Shown piece by piece: positions 21,497 to 32,969 of a stretch of 64,000 nt of DNA. Made by a program: the position numbers and the translations under genes. Position 1 is the stretch's first letter, and each line of letters opens with the position of its first letter. This stretch comes from Evernia prunastri (taxonomy: Eukaryota > Ascomycota > Lecanoromycetes > Lecanorales > Parmeliaceae): NCBI GenBank assembly GCA_003184365.1, contig NKYR01000081.1, positions 1-64,000 on the forward strand, in the 5' to 3' direction. The notes under the pieces were generated by a model. That model did not search any database, was not told the origin of the DNA, and saw nothing but the letters and a program-made list of their open reading frames with translations.

Positions 21497-23683
21497 ATGG
21501 ATATGTTCAAGTTGCTAACAAGATCATCCAACGTGCAGAAATCTGCCGCACCTTCTAAGGAGTCTTCTAGTCGCCATATTCCATCGAGTGGACTTTCAGG
21601 TCATTCCGAGCAAGATTTTGGAAATGGCAGTGCCTCCTCTGGCAATAAAAAATGCGAAAGTAGAGGTACGAAGCGGAAGAGGAGCGGGACGGGGGGAAAG
21701 CACGACGATGCGATACATGAACATTCAGACTTCTTCAGAGGTAGCGCTCGACCTTCGGTCCGATCAGGGAAGCAGGTCATGGACAGTCAAGAGGGGTCTG
21801 TTATCAAGAAGGGTGCTCGAAGTACGAAATCTGTCATTACAGACTTGAATGAGGAATCCGGCTGGCAAATCTTGAAGAAACATAAGCTCAAAGTTACCAT
21901 TCTGGGGGATACATCCGGGCTTCAGGACGGTCACCGTCACAGACTATCAGAAACAGGTACAGCGACTATAGCGAAGAACGTCAATTCTCAGATATCGCCA
22001 CAGCCTTTAACTTCGTTCATACAGCTACGGAAAAAGTACGGCATTTCGAGAAGACTTGCAGAAAATTTGATTGCTCAAGGGTATACGGAGCCTAGTGAAG
22101 TCCAAATGGGCAGTCTACCGCTCTTGCTTGGGACGGACAAGGATCGTGGGCTGATTTCGCAAGGGGACAAAAAGAACGAGACAGAGTCAAAAGCTGATAT
22201 TGATTTACTCACGATTGCTCCTACTGGTAGCGGAAAGACTCTGGCCTTTATGATACACGTACTGCATGGATTGCTCGAACGTAGGCAAGACCAAAGGGAG
22301 AACAAGCATAGGGTTGAGGCTTTGATCATTGCTCCCACTCATGAGCTCGCAGACCAGATTGTCAACGAAGGAAGGAAGCTCGCATCAGGTACTGGCTTGA
22401 AAATATCTGGGCTGAGGAAAGGTATGAGGTTGCATCCGGACCTTGTGGGCCCAAAGGATAGTCATACTCTGGAGGGCGTGAAAGTAGACGCCTCCAGGGG
22501 CCACACGAGTGGCTTTCTGGTGAAGGCGGACATTGTAGTCAGCACTCCCTTGTTATTCTTGCATGCAATTTCGGCGACACAGTCAGGCGCAACTCCTCTC
22601 CCGGATATTCGTTTCCTCATCCTCGACGAAGCTGATGTCCTCCTTGATCCACTCTTTCGAGAGCAGACTCTCGGTATTTGGGCCGCTTGCACCAGTGCTT
22701 CTCTACGTACCTCTCTTTGGTCTGCTACGATAGGTTCCTCCATCGAGTCAGTAGCTCAAACCTTCATCCTCGACCGGCGGCGTAATCTGGGCCCGGCGCT
22801 GTCATCAATCTCACACCACTACATCGTTCGCCTCGTTGTCGGTCTCAAAGATGCCGCCATCCCTAACGTAGCCCACCGTCTCGTCTACGCCGCATCCGAA
22901 CAAGGCAAGCTTCTTGCCCTACGGCAACTTCTACATCCTTCTGGAGCACCAGCGGCCGACTCCCCTTCAATTCAACCACCATTTTTGGTCTTCACGCAGA
23001 CCATCTCAAGAGCCATAGCTCTCCACTCCGAGCTTCTTTACGACATCCCTCCCGAAGCAGGTGGCTCTTCACGTATAGCTGTTCTCCATTCTGATCTTTC
23101 AGATACCGCGCGTTCGAACATCATGGCGGGATTCCGTAAGGGTGAGATATGGATTCTCATCACCACGGACCTCTTGTCACGCGGAGTTGATTTCAGAGGC
23201 TTGAATGGGGTTGTCAATTATGATATCCCCAACACTGGTGCTTCTTATGTCCATCGCGTCGGCAGGACTGGGAGGCAGGGGAGAGAGGGTGGGGTAGCAA
23301 TCACCCTGTACACGAAGGAAGACATTCCATATGTAAAAAATGTGGCCAACGTTATTGCTGCGAGTGAGAAGGCAAAGGAGAGACATATAGTCACCGGTAA
23401 GGATAGTGAAGGCATGCAGAAGTGGCTGTTAGATGCACTTCCAAACGTTAGTAAGAAGACAAAAAACGAAATGAAGAGGAAGGGCGTGGAAAGTAGGAGG
23501 GCGACTGCTGAGGTCGCAGGGGGCAGAGGCGCTAGGAAGATGCGAATCAGTACGAAGAGCGGGTATGATCGACGACTGGAGAACAAAAAGAAGGGAGCTG
23601 TTAAGGGAAGTCGGAAGCGACTGGTGCAGGAGGAGGAAGAAAGTGGACTAGAAGACGAGGAGTGGGAAGGTATTGATGATTAG
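21497..23683 (+). CDS. ROK1: ATP-dependent RNA helicase Rok1 (DDX52)
   Basis: A single exon of 728 residues. The ATG at 21497 gives MDMFKLLTRS, the typical Rok1 start. It is a DEAD-box helicase of 40S ribosome assembly, acting on pre-18S rRNA in the nucleolus. Motifs in order: APTGSGKT (about 240), PTHELADQ (Ia), STPLL (Ib), LDEAD (about 376), SAT (about 408), the helicase C-terminal TTDLLSRGVDFRG and HRVGRTGR (about 586). The first 170 residues are a basic, Ser-rich extension. The tail after about 650 is Lys/Arg-rich and ends in an acidic stretch, as in family members. A segment between motifs Ia and Ib (about 295-340) is longer than in yeast. Confidence 0.95.
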   Translation: MDMFKLLTRSSNVQKSAAPSKESSSRHIPSSGLSGHSEQDFGNGSASSGNKKCESRGTKRKRSGTGGKHDDAIHEHSDFFRGSARPSVRSGKQVMDSQEGSVIKKGARSTKSVITDLNEESGWQILKKHKLKVTILGDTSGLQDGHRHRLSETGTATIAKNVNSQISPQPLTSFIQLRKKYGISRRLAENLIAQGYTEPSEVQMGSLPLLLGTDKDRGLISQGDKKNETESKADIDLLTIAPTGSGKTLAFMIHVLHGLLERRQDQRENKHRVEALIIAPTHELADQIVNEGRKLASGTGLKISGLRKGMRLHPDLVGPKDSHTLEGVKVDASRGHTSGFLVKADIVVSTPLLFLHAISATQSGATPLPDIRFLILDEADVLLDPLFREQTLGIWAACTSASLRTSLWSATIGSSIESVAQTFILDRRRNLGPALSSISHHYIVRLVVGLKDAAIPNVAHRLVYAASEQGKLLALRQLLHPSGAPAADSPSIQPPFLVFTQTISRAIALHSELLYDIPPEAGGSSRIAVLHSDLSDTARSNIMAGFRKGEIWILITTDLLSRGVDFRGLNGVVNYDIPNTGASYVHRVGRTGRQGREGGVAITLYTKEDIPYVKNVANVIAASEKAKERHIVTGKDSEGMQKWLLDALPNVSKKTKNEMKRKGVESRRATAEVAGGRGARKMRISTKSGYDRRLENKKKGAVKGSRKRLVQEEEESGLEDEEWEGIDD

Positions 23684-24577
23684 ATACCCCAATTACTCTA
23701 TGCTGTGATCTCCGCTGTGTCCGATGTTCAATCACGTACTCACATGCCAGGCTCTAGAATATCCATCAAAGGCGAAGGAAGGGAGAAGGAACCCTTCAAT
23801 ATTGATGTCGTATGTATGGTCTATTCATCCCCTGGAACGGTCTCTCCAATGAATATCTTCAATTTTGAGGCTATCGTTGTCTTCTAGAGAAAAGATACAG
23901 GTGTTAGAGTCCTTGACCTCATCATGCATATGAACATCCATTTCGCGTAACCGGGAATGGTTTTTCTTATCTTTTACACTTGTACCTATACTTGTTGCAG
24001 TCAAGGTTACTCACTCCTTGAGACTTCAGTTGCTTCCCAATGCAAGACTGTCCTCGTCTTCGCAAGTGAAGCCTACTCCAAGTACAGCTGTTGTGGGAGT
24101 TTGACATGAAATTGTACGAGAGAAATTCATATTAAGCAGAGAAAAGCATGATCCACTTCGAACAAACAACGTCTAGTCGTCAACCTGGCAGCTCGAAACG
24201 ATGGAGTATGTCTTTCAAGGTTCGAGTTCACATTTCCGTGGAAGACTTCAATTTAGGCGCAGGGCACAAACCATGAAACTACAAATCAGGACGTTTTGTA
24301 CTCCAATGACCGTTTCCATCGCCAGAGAACGTCCTAGGCAACATGGCCGCGCCTTGCATCATTTCCGAAACATGTCAAAAAAAGCCTTCTGGAAATCTGG
24401 CCTTATTTGGCATAGTTTCTTGGACAGATCGTCCAAAGAAGTAGCAGTTCAAGGCGTCAGACACTTCCCTCCCAGGTTCATTTGGACATCAGCCGCAAAT
24501 CAGTTGTCGCTCATGGATAAACTGTTCCAGAAAGAGCGTTATATGGAGCAAATACTTTTCGAGAACCTGTATTATTT
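23684..24577. other. Convergent intergenic region, no gene seen
   Basis: About 890 bp between the end of ROK1 (plus) and the end of the amidase (minus). It should hold both 3' ends. The long plus-strand frame that continues rightward from 24201 is the antisense of the amidase. A GGTTCGAGTTC near 24217 looks like a tRNA B-box but no tRNA fold surrounds it. Confidence 0.4.
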
Positions 24578-26629
24578 TCAGTCGCCCCTCTTTCCGGTAC
24601 CTTTCCGTTCCTTAGCCAATGCTATCACGTCAACCCAATTTTCTGGCTTTCCCATTCTCTCTTCCCCCTCTTCCCAAGCCCATTTCTCTCCTACTCTTCC
24701 CCACTCTATCAATGTATTTTCCGCGCCCCATTCTCCCATAGCCATCAATCCCACAGGTATCTTACCGTTCCCTTCCTTCGCATCCACTCTGCCCACTGGA
24801 ATCGAAATGGCCGGACATCCCGAGAAGTTAGCCAGCCAGACATAAGTCATGGTTCTGACACTCATGTTTGCGTCACTGACGCCAGTTTTGAGGTCTGCTG
24901 CCCCACCGGAAATGTGCCATCCTGCATTCGGCGTTGTAGGCGTTACAATCAAGAGACCGGGATGCTGTTCGAACAAGAAAGCGAGATGCTGCATCAGCAA
25001 GTTACGCATCTTCTGAGCAAGCAAGAAGTCCGAGGCAGGTGTCTGCTTGCCCACTGAGATTAAAATTTTATTAGCTGAAGTCAAGCCTGAGACACTGGGT
25101 ACGCCTGCGCTTATTTCGCTGAGGATCGTTACGGCCTGTGCGAGCTGACCCTCGGCAAGGTAAGGAATCGTGATATCTATGACTTTATAGCCAGATGATT
25201 CGTAGTGAGAAATGGCGGCATGACAGGCATTAAGCACGGAAGGATCAGCAAGGTCAAACCAAGGTTTACATATACCTATAACCCTATCTTGCCTGGCGGA
25301 CTTTGGGACAGGAACCGGGAACATTGAAGATATGGAGTCTGAGGGATTAGGGATTGCCATGATACGGTAGGCATACTCGAGGTCCGCCATGCTGGAGGCC
25401 ATAGGACCGAGGACTCCACATGAAGGAGCAAGACTTGTAGTAGGGAACCCCGACACTCTACTATGACTGGGCTTGAGACCGTATAGACCACAGTATGAGG
25501 ATGGGTTACGAATGGACCCGCCGCCGTCCGCACCAAGGGTTACAGGGAAGAGGCCTGCTGCCACAGTATAGGCTGAGCCTCCAGATGAGCCACCGGTGTA
25601 GTAATGCGGATTATGAGGGTTCAGTGGGGTGCCCTTAGCTGGATTATTATTTGTGGTGTCTATGTTATCAGCGAATGCGCTGGCTTTAACAATAAGAGGA
25701 GATAGAGGGGTTGAAAGATCTCTTGCATACCGAGACCGAGCTCATGCATGTTGAGTTTCCCTAGAACTACCACTCCTAATTCCTCCCACTTTTGCACACA
25801 CCAGCTTGTCGCAGCCCCGTTCGTACTCGTAAAGTCCTTGCAAGAGCCTAAGCACTTTGAATAACCTTGAACATCGGCCTCATCTGAAAACTTGATCAAC
25901 GTTTACATCTCGAACGAGGGAACAACGACGACTATAGGAATGTTTAGAGGTCAAGAGATCCATAGAGAAAACGAAGGCATGAATGCTGTTTATTAAGACA
26001 AGAAAGGCGGCTCTTACCCTTCACGCCTACTGGTACGCCGTCAAACATGCCAAGCGCTTTGCCTGCTTTGTACCTTTGCGTTGACGCCTCAGCCGCGGCG
26101 ATGACAAGCTCTTTTTTTATTTCCAAGAACGCAACCTTGTGTTCAGGATGCTTGGATATCAGATCAAGCAAAGCCTCAGCAACCGCTGTTGGGGTCACAT
26201 TTCCTGCTTCATATGCGGAGTGGTAATCTTCAATGCTGTAATGACGATTTGTGCTTGTCAAATCCAGGTTATACGATGAACTTAGAGTCCCGACTAATGT
26301 AGAATTGCCGGCATCAGACTCGTCTATTGGAACAACGGTTGGATCGCACCGTGGATCGTAACCATCGAGATCCACTTTACGCAGTGAGTTGAATCCAGCA
26401 TTTCCCCACAGCAGATTTGAAAGAAACCCGATGTTTGCAACACTTTCAGATTGTTAGCGGGGTGTCATTATAGGAGACAACTGACGCACGCTGAGCCTGC
26501 TACTGCCAGCGGAAAACCTCGCAAAACAGGGTTCGCTCCTGGCGTGTTAGAGAAAGGACGATTGGGACCTTCTTTGGCCTCGGGATAACCATAGTAGCCA
26601 GACTTGATGTAGCCCTGGGTTTCTGCCAT
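24578..26629 (-). CDS. Amidase signature family hydrolase
   Basis: Exons 26629-26490, 26442-26018, 25883-25731 and 25659-24578 give 599 residues. Introns are 47, 134 and 71 bp and each join restores family sequence. Amidase-signature enzymes hydrolyse amide bonds with a Ser-cisSer-Lys triad. Seen: the Lys in GVPVGVKG, split by intron 2; the Gly/Ser-rich signature TGGSSGGSAY made right after intron 3; and the catalytic-Ser region GADGGGSIRNPSSYCG. A leader of about 60 residues ending in a hydrophobic stretch (VLRGFPLAVAGSAVANIGFL) could be a membrane anchor or targeting part. The substrate is unknown; relatives act on acetamide, fatty-acid amides or tRNA-linked Glu. This one has an extra 120 residues at the N-terminus compared with GatA, so a GatA role is unlikely. 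Confidence 0.9.
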
Positions 26630-27054
26630 TGTGTTTATGAAAGGAGATAGTTATAAGCAGACGGTTGGCATATACGCTCTAAAAGAGACGGAGGAGATGG
26701 AACAGCTGGCGATATGGTACCCTTCTTCCGCCTACCTTTTTGGACGTCAGTCTCTATGTTGCACACATGAATGTGCCTTGTATAACACCCGTTTGATTCG
26801 AAGGATATAGGTAGAAATTTGATGCTTGCAATAATGTCAGTCGTACTTTAATAGGTTACCCAGAGGCTCGGCTCTCTCGGCTGGATGCCAAGACCTTACA
26901 TAGCTGGAGAGCTTCCGAATCCCAAGGTTCTCCACCTTTGCTCCGACGAAAACAACGTCACTTTATACGAGTACTCGTAAGTAGGGAGCATCCCTTTTGC
27001 TTTTCCATCATCCAGATCATAGCTCTACTAAGCGCTACTACCTTGTCTGGAGAT
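26630..27054. promoter_or_regulatory. Divergent promoter region: amidase / D-lactate dehydrogenase
   Basis: 425 bp between divergent starts; both promoters must lie here. A plus-strand open stretch from 26938 runs into the DLD1 frame but has no ATG before 27055, so I treat it as leader. Confidence 0.4.
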
Positions 27055-29012
27055 ATGTCCCGCCTCTCTGTTGTTCCTTTGCGAGGCATAAAATATACCC
27101 CTCTTTTACGACAATGCTCGCGACAAGGTCTAGTTGGGCGCAGGCGTTCTCTGCACACGTCGCCCAAGTCATTCTTGAACGAGGAGAAGACGTTTCGGGG
27201 CCAACTATACGAAAGCACGGCGCGAAGAATCCAAGCGCAACGTGAAGCAGAAGCTCACGCTGCTTCTGTAACGCCTATGAGCACTTTTGCCCAACAGTCG
27301 GCATTTACCTTTGGTATGCACACATCAGCCGCTGGAATGTTTCCCAGCTGACTTCTGCAGCGATTGTGTTCTCTTGCGCCGTAGCTTACTGGTTTGGAAG
27401 TATGAAACCTGACAAAGTATCGCCATTGTCCACGGCACCTCTATCATCTATAGATCCAAAAGGACCGAAGCATAATACCTCGCCTACAAATCTCGAGGCT
27501 TGCTGGACTGATATGATATCAATTGTCGGGGAAGAGCATGTGTCAACGGAAGAGGGCGATCTTCAATCCCACTCAGGATCAGACTGGTCTTCATATACTA
27601 CCAAGGACAGTGAACGGCCGTTCATGGTCGTCTCTCCCTCAACAACGGAAGAGGTTAGTAAGATCATGAGAGTATGCCATACGCGAAAAATTCCTGTAAC
27701 GGGCTATTCCGGCGGCACGAGCTTGGAGGGCCATTTTTCGGCCACTAGGGGTGGCATCTGTGTAGATTTTTCGAGGATGGATAAAATTCTCAAATTGCAC
27801 AAAGAGGATTTAGATGTCATCGTTCAACCAGCGCTTGGTTGGGAGCTTCTCAATGAGGAATTGGGGAAAGAGGGTCTATTCTTCCCTCCCGATCCCGGAC
27901 CAGGCGCAATGATAGGCGGCATGGTGGGCACAGGATGCTCCGGTACTAATGCATATCGGTACGGTACCATGCGGGACTGGGTTCTCAGCCTGACAGTAGT
28001 CTTGGCCGATGGGACTGTCATAAAAACTAGGCAGCGGCCGCGCAAGAGTAGCGCCGGTTACGATCTTACGCGGATGTTCATTGGGAGTGAAGGCACCCTG
28101 GGTCTCGTCACTGAAGCTACTCTCAAAGTCACTGTGAAGCCGAAACACGAAAGCGTCGCAGTGACTAGCTTTGGAACTATCCGGGAGGCCGCGGAATGTG
28201 TGTCTCGGGTTGTTGGTGAAGGGGTACCAATTGCAGCAGTCGAGATTCTAGACGATGTGCAGATGCGTTGCATAAACGAGAGTGGCTCCACCAGTAGAAC
28301 ATGGAAAGAGGCACCAACATTGTTTTTCAAATTCTCGGGCACGCAGTCAGCGGTCAAGGAGTCGATTGGGTTAGTGCAAAAATTGGCAAAGAGCAAAGGC
28401 AGCAGAAGCTTTGATTTCGCCAAAGACACGGACGAAGCTGCGGAGCTTTGGAGTGCAAGAAAAGAGGCTCTCTGGAGTGTGATGGCAAAAAGAAGGAATG
28501 AAAGCGATCATGTCTGGACAACTGACGTCGCGGTTCCCATCAGCAGATTACCAGACATCATCGAGGAGACGAAAGAAGATATGGCTAGCAGTGGCTTGTT
28601 GGCGGCCATGGTTGGACATGTGGGTGATGGCAATTTCCACGGCAAGCTGGCATGAATCCGATTGAAAAACACCAAGCTAATCTCACTTAGCCATCCTCCT
28701 TTTTAACGATAAAGAACGAAAAACAGCCGAAGAGGTCGTTCATAGGATGGTCAAGCGTGCCGTTGAGATGGAGGGCACCGTAACCGGCGAGCACGGCGTA
28801 GGCATGATCAAACGTGATTACTTAGCCCATGAGATGGGAGAGACCACCGTCGATGCAATGAGAAAGGTGAACTCCAGCTTACTGCATTCAGCCAACACAG
28901 CTAATTCCATGGTGCCTAGTTGAAACAAGCCTTTGATCCATTATGCTTGTTAAACTGTGACAAGATAGTTCGCGTTGAGAAACCCAAAGCTGGTGAAGTG
29001 CAGCCTTGGTGA
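27055..29012 (+). CDS. DLD1: D-lactate dehydrogenase (cytochrome), mitochondrial
   Basis: Exons 27055-27313, 27361-28641, 28691-28866 and 28920-29012 give 602 residues. The enzyme oxidises D-lactate to pyruvate and passes electrons to cytochrome c. The leader is Arg-rich (GLVGRRRSLHTSPKSF), followed by a membrane anchor (AIVFSCAVAYWFGS) created by joining exons 1 and 2. The FAD-binding PCMH region has PVTGYSGGTSLEGH and a glycine-rich GGMVGTGCSGTNAYRYGTMR. The C-terminal domain ends with GHVGDGNFHAILLFN, TGEHGVGMIKRDYL and LDPLCLLNCDKI-type residues, all typical. Intron 3 (28642-28690) begins GC, not GT; without removing it the frame stops at GNFHGKLA. The gene faces the amidase. Confidence 0.93.
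28642..28690 (+). other. GC-AG intron in DLD1
   Basis: This 49-bp intron starts GCAAGC and ends CACTTAG. Removing it joins codon GCC and restores GDGNFHAILLFN, the conserved end of the FAD-oxidase domain. No GT donor nearby keeps the frame. GC-AG introns are a known minority class that the U2 spliceosome accepts when the rest of the donor pairs well, as GCAAG does. Confidence 0.85.
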
Positions 29013-31371
29013 TGAACATAGAGCAGTGGTCTGGGGAGCATGTAAGTTTCTCGCAGGGCTCCCTGCAATGATAGGAGCAAGAGTCGTGAGGAAAGACTCG
29101 AATCGTGCGGCGTCAAGAATATTAGCGCATTCGCTTGAGTTTTGGACAGCTCGCTGCGTGCATGACTGTAGCAACGACCAAGAATGAACTGGAGAATGTA
29201 GGACCGGCACCGCTGTGAGGGCAAGAAGATCCGAGAGGGAGGACTGAGGTGGATTCAAGGGTCGTCTGGTAGCTCGGCTCAAAAGTAGGATTTGAGAGCC
29301 TGTTGCGGAACAGAAGGAATACTCAATATACGAGCTGCGTATGACTTGTTTGAAGCTGCTATGTTGGCCGATGGAAGCGACTTTGCTCTCCGCCGTAATA
29401 ACGCTCAAGTCCGTAGGAGTTTTCTTTTTCGATGGGCTCAATGGTGGAACGGGGCGCCTTGTCCTGGCTCTACGCTATCGCGTTCTCCTGGTACCAAAAT
29501 AGCCGATTGATCGGGAACGGACGACCAATCAACTTCCATACGCTCAGACCTCCGCAGAAGCCTGAGCATTCGCCGCTGTTGGGGCGAACCTCTTCCTTCC
29601 CGCCGACAATGAGTTTCAAATCGATATTGATGTTGGTGTTGTTGTTGTTGTTTAACCATATTGCCCCAATCGAAAACGCCAACGGAGTCGGGACATCCCG
29701 TGACGGTTTCCATGCATGTGCATCTTGCGTTCAGCGCATGTCTGTTACATCATTAGTATTGAGACTTGATGAATGATGTCTCCGTTTCTTCGCGAGGTCC
29801 TTTTGCTCAACAATGAGTTTGGCGTGAATCCCTGTCCGCAACAGAAGAGCGTGAAAGTAAGTACGTAGTAAGCTTCCCGTTCATATCGGGATCCTTGGTG
29901 GGTGACGATCAATGATATGCAAGTCATCGTTAGTATATGGCGGCCCTGGGTGGGATTCCTACCTTAGCCTGTTGCATGATCGTACCGTACCTTAGGTCCA
30001 TTCGGGGGGAAATCCATGAACCCTGTAAGGGACGGGAAGGGCCTTTTCGGTCCTGGTGGCTTTTCATGGTGGGCACACGGTGGGCTGATGGTGGGGTAGT
30101 GCATGGGAGAGGGCGGGGGTCGAGATGCGTTTTCTCTTTGATTAAAAGTCAATGAATAATGACTCGTAGACTGCTAGCTGATGGGGCCGATAATTTATCC
30201 GAGAACACGTTGATGGAAAGTATAGGATAAAAAGATGGAAGGAGTAAGGTAGGGTAGGGCAATTATCATTAGGATCAACATGAAATAATGATTAACTTAG
30301 GGCGAACGCGATGTTCGTTTGAAAGTCAAGGATTCGACAAGTCAAGGGAGGAGGATGAAGAGAGTTGTTGAGTAATAATGAGATCTCTTGGTATTTTAAT
30401 ATTAGAGAGATCGGGTGCCCGCCCTTCTCATCCACGCATCTTCGATGCTACCGGATTTCCATCCTTCCATGACAATATACTTTATGCAAGCACTTAGTGG
30501 CGTCCAAGCCACAAATAAATTCTCCTTTCTCAAGTTCGGTAGTAGTACCATAGAGGAGAGGAAAAAGCAAAAGGAAAACAAGAAAGAAGGAAAACATAAC
30601 TCGAAGAGGTAAAAGTGTCACATACGACGCCGAAGCCGAAGCACGCTGAGCGGATCTGATGAACAGTATCACATGCCCGGGGGGTACTTTTATTTACTTT
30701 GTTGGGACTTATAATAATATGGAATAATATGGCAAAGTCAAAAGCTCGTGGTTTTACAACCAGCATCGGACACGCGGGCGTTTTTACTTCGTGAAAGCTG
30801 TTTTGCCAAACTATCAGACTGCCTGTCTACTTGCCCGCCCAGGAGAGATAGGCATTTTCTCCGCTCTAGCCATCTCATGCTTAATTGTGCTCCCTTGGCT
30901 GCATTGATACACACCTGCAACTCGGTGCGGGTTTGTTTTTTTTTTTAAAAAAAGCCTAAGGTATACGAGCATGTCTGAGATCATTTCCCCGCCTCTCGAT
31001 CCCGCAAACGGAGGCCCTTCACTACGGATCAATAAGGTCTGATGAAAACAGGTCGCTATCCCATCGTAGCGGTGGCGGCAGCGGCGGCGGCGGTGTTGAT
31101 GGTGATGGTGATGGTGGTAGTGGTGGTGTAGATAGTGATGCTGATGCTGATGGATGATGATGTGGTTTATGTATTATTATTATGGTAAAATTCTAGCTGA
31201 TCTGCCGGCTTTCGTAGCAAGTCGTAAAAAGCTTTTGCAAAACCGGGACGCCAACGCTAGACCAAAAGCTCTCGGTGTTAGTAGTTAGTACAATGTCTAT
31301 TGGTACAAACGCTAAGGCAGGAAACTCCAACTCTTCAATCCTGCGACCGTGCAATTCCATGCATCATCTCT
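29013..31371. other. Long convergent intergenic region, no gene seen
   Basis: About 2.36 kb between the ends of DLD1 (plus) and the GT2 gene (minus). Short frames on both strands show no family. It contains two copies of the TAAGGTAGG motif (29958-29966 reversed, 30245-30253) and a GGT/GAT-type repeat at 31071-31165. It could hold an unspliced RNA, but I see no evidence for one. Confidence 0.45.
31071..31165. repeat. GGC/GGT/GAT trinucleotide repeat
   Basis: A degenerate triplet run: GGC units first, then GGT, GAT and GCTGAT units. It lies between genes, with no long open frame in either direction that would make it a coding repeat. Confidence 0.8.
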
Positions 31372-32969
31372 CTAAATAGCTGTAGACTGTGGAAAGCTGA
31401 GCCGAAATTCACATTTTTCGTTTTGGTAGGAAGTTATCTCGAGGACGGAGAAGCCATTGCCGGTCTCTTGTTGCTTTCGATCGACCCGTATCATACGGGA
31501 GCCGTCGTCGTCGTCTGCTCCGTCGCGGGTGCCCCATGCGGTCTGTATGAGTTTATCAGGTAAGCACTGAGCTGAGGTACCATCGACCGTTTGAGACATC
31601 ATTGGTAGCGGGAAGAGGATTGGCGTGTTGACTTACGACATTCAGAGAGATCATGGCCTTGGCCTTGATTAGCCCGTGTAAATAACCGAAAACGATCGAC
31701 ACCGGCAATAAGAAAAAGTCGACCGGATGCCGTATGTAATGACCCAGCAACTTGAGGAACTTGCTCATCAACATCCAGCCCAGGAGTATGGCAAGGCCCA
31801 GCATCTGTGCGTCGTAATTCCAAGCTATCGTGCTTGCATGGTAGAGATACAGAAGCAGGCAATCCCAGAGAAAAGCCCAATGCAACAACGTCGTTTGATA
31901 GACGGCGTACGTGCTCCATGGCTGCTTTCTGCTTTCGACATTAGCTTCCGATGAGCACTGACCACCTCACGGGCCCTGGATAGAGAATTCTGGGGATCAG
32001 CCGCTAACCTCCAAATGTGCCTGTCACAAAACATGCTCGTGATATTACTCCGCCAATTGCTCCGAGACCACCGCAAGCACTGTTTCACAAAGTTCGGATT
32101 GTCTTCAAGCGTAGTCAGGATTTCGGCTTCTTTGTGATACTGGTAGCCGATCTTTTTGTCATGAGAGACCAGCCATCTAGTAATAAAATTGTCGTCGTCT
32201 GCATTCAACTGGTATATCCCAAGCCATACTTCTCGAGTGAAACCGTCGATGAAGGCTTTGTCTTTTAGTATATTGCTTCGGTATGCCACCGTCCGCCCAG
32301 AAAGACATGGCAGGCCTCCGTCCATGTACATACATGATGCACAATCAAAATTTCTCCGTTCCAAATACAAGGCATTCAGGTAGCCGTAAACCCTTTGCTG
32401 AAGAGTTGGACTTTCAGCACGCCGAAGCCTCTGATTTGTTCCAACGCCACCGTAGGACTCATCTTCTAGTGGTGCCAACATCCACGGCAGCAATTTTGGC
32501 GGCCAGAGAACATCGTCGTCCGCGAAAACTGTGATGTCGGTTTTGATATCGGGCAAAGCAAGAACCATCTGTCGGCGCTTATTCGGATACGGCACACTGA
32601 GTATTTTTACTCTATGGGTGCCCATGTGCTTGACCATTAATTGTGCTCGAGCGAAATTCGCGTCGATGGTCACTAAGATAATCTCAAATGGCTCAGTTGC
32701 GAGGATGCTACGGATAGTCTCCAACAGTACCTCGCCGTCTCCTTCTATCGAGGGAATGACGACAGTGACATCTTGTGATGTTAATCGGGGGATTTCTGGT
32801 ATGGGTATAGGTCGAAGCCTACTGAAGGCAAACAGATTCACAACCAGGCGAAGGTATCGATATAGGCTGAAGGAGACAAGTCAGCATGGTGTAGGGTGGT
32901 CAGAGAGAACATGGTAGGGGCTTGTCAAACATACAACAGTGACACGAAGAGATTGGAAGCTGAAAACAT
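31372..32969 (-). CDS. Type 2 glycosyltransferase (Cps1/hyaluronan-synthase-like)
   Basis: Exons 32969-32935, 32866-31966, 31921-31637 and 31566-31372 give 471 residues; all phases agree. It is a membrane-bound processive polysaccharide synthase of the GT2 family. Seen: an N-terminal membrane segment (MFSASNLFVSLFLYRYLRLVV) completed by intron 1; the nucleotide-sugar DDD (FADDDVLWP); the acceptor LNADDDNF; and QCLRW, the QxxRW product-site motif. C-terminal TM segments follow. The last exon gives TAWGTRDGADDDD, a typical family tail, so the gene extends about 200 bp past where the main frame ends. In plant-infecting fungi the homologous GT2 is reported as needed for hyphal growth on solid surfaces. 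The polymer made is unknown. The stretch LAADPQNSLSRARE before intron 2 looks like an insertion. Confidence 0.9.

Noticed and set aside
24214..24230. tRNA B-box-like GGTTCGAGTTC
   Set aside because: It lacks the conserved final CC, and no A-box or cloverleaf arms can be made around it.
24201..24845. Plus-strand frame of 214 codons
   Set aside because: Most of it is antisense to the last exon of the amidase, whose own frame has clear family motifs.
31071..31165. CRISPR-like or coding repeat
   Set aside because: It is a plain degenerate triplet repeat with no spacers and no open frame; nothing else in the window resembles a CRISPR array.
31976..32008. A 33-bp intron in the GT2 gene, leaving a 10-nt exon
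   Set aside because: It is too short for a fungal intron, and reading through keeps the frame up to the next good donor.
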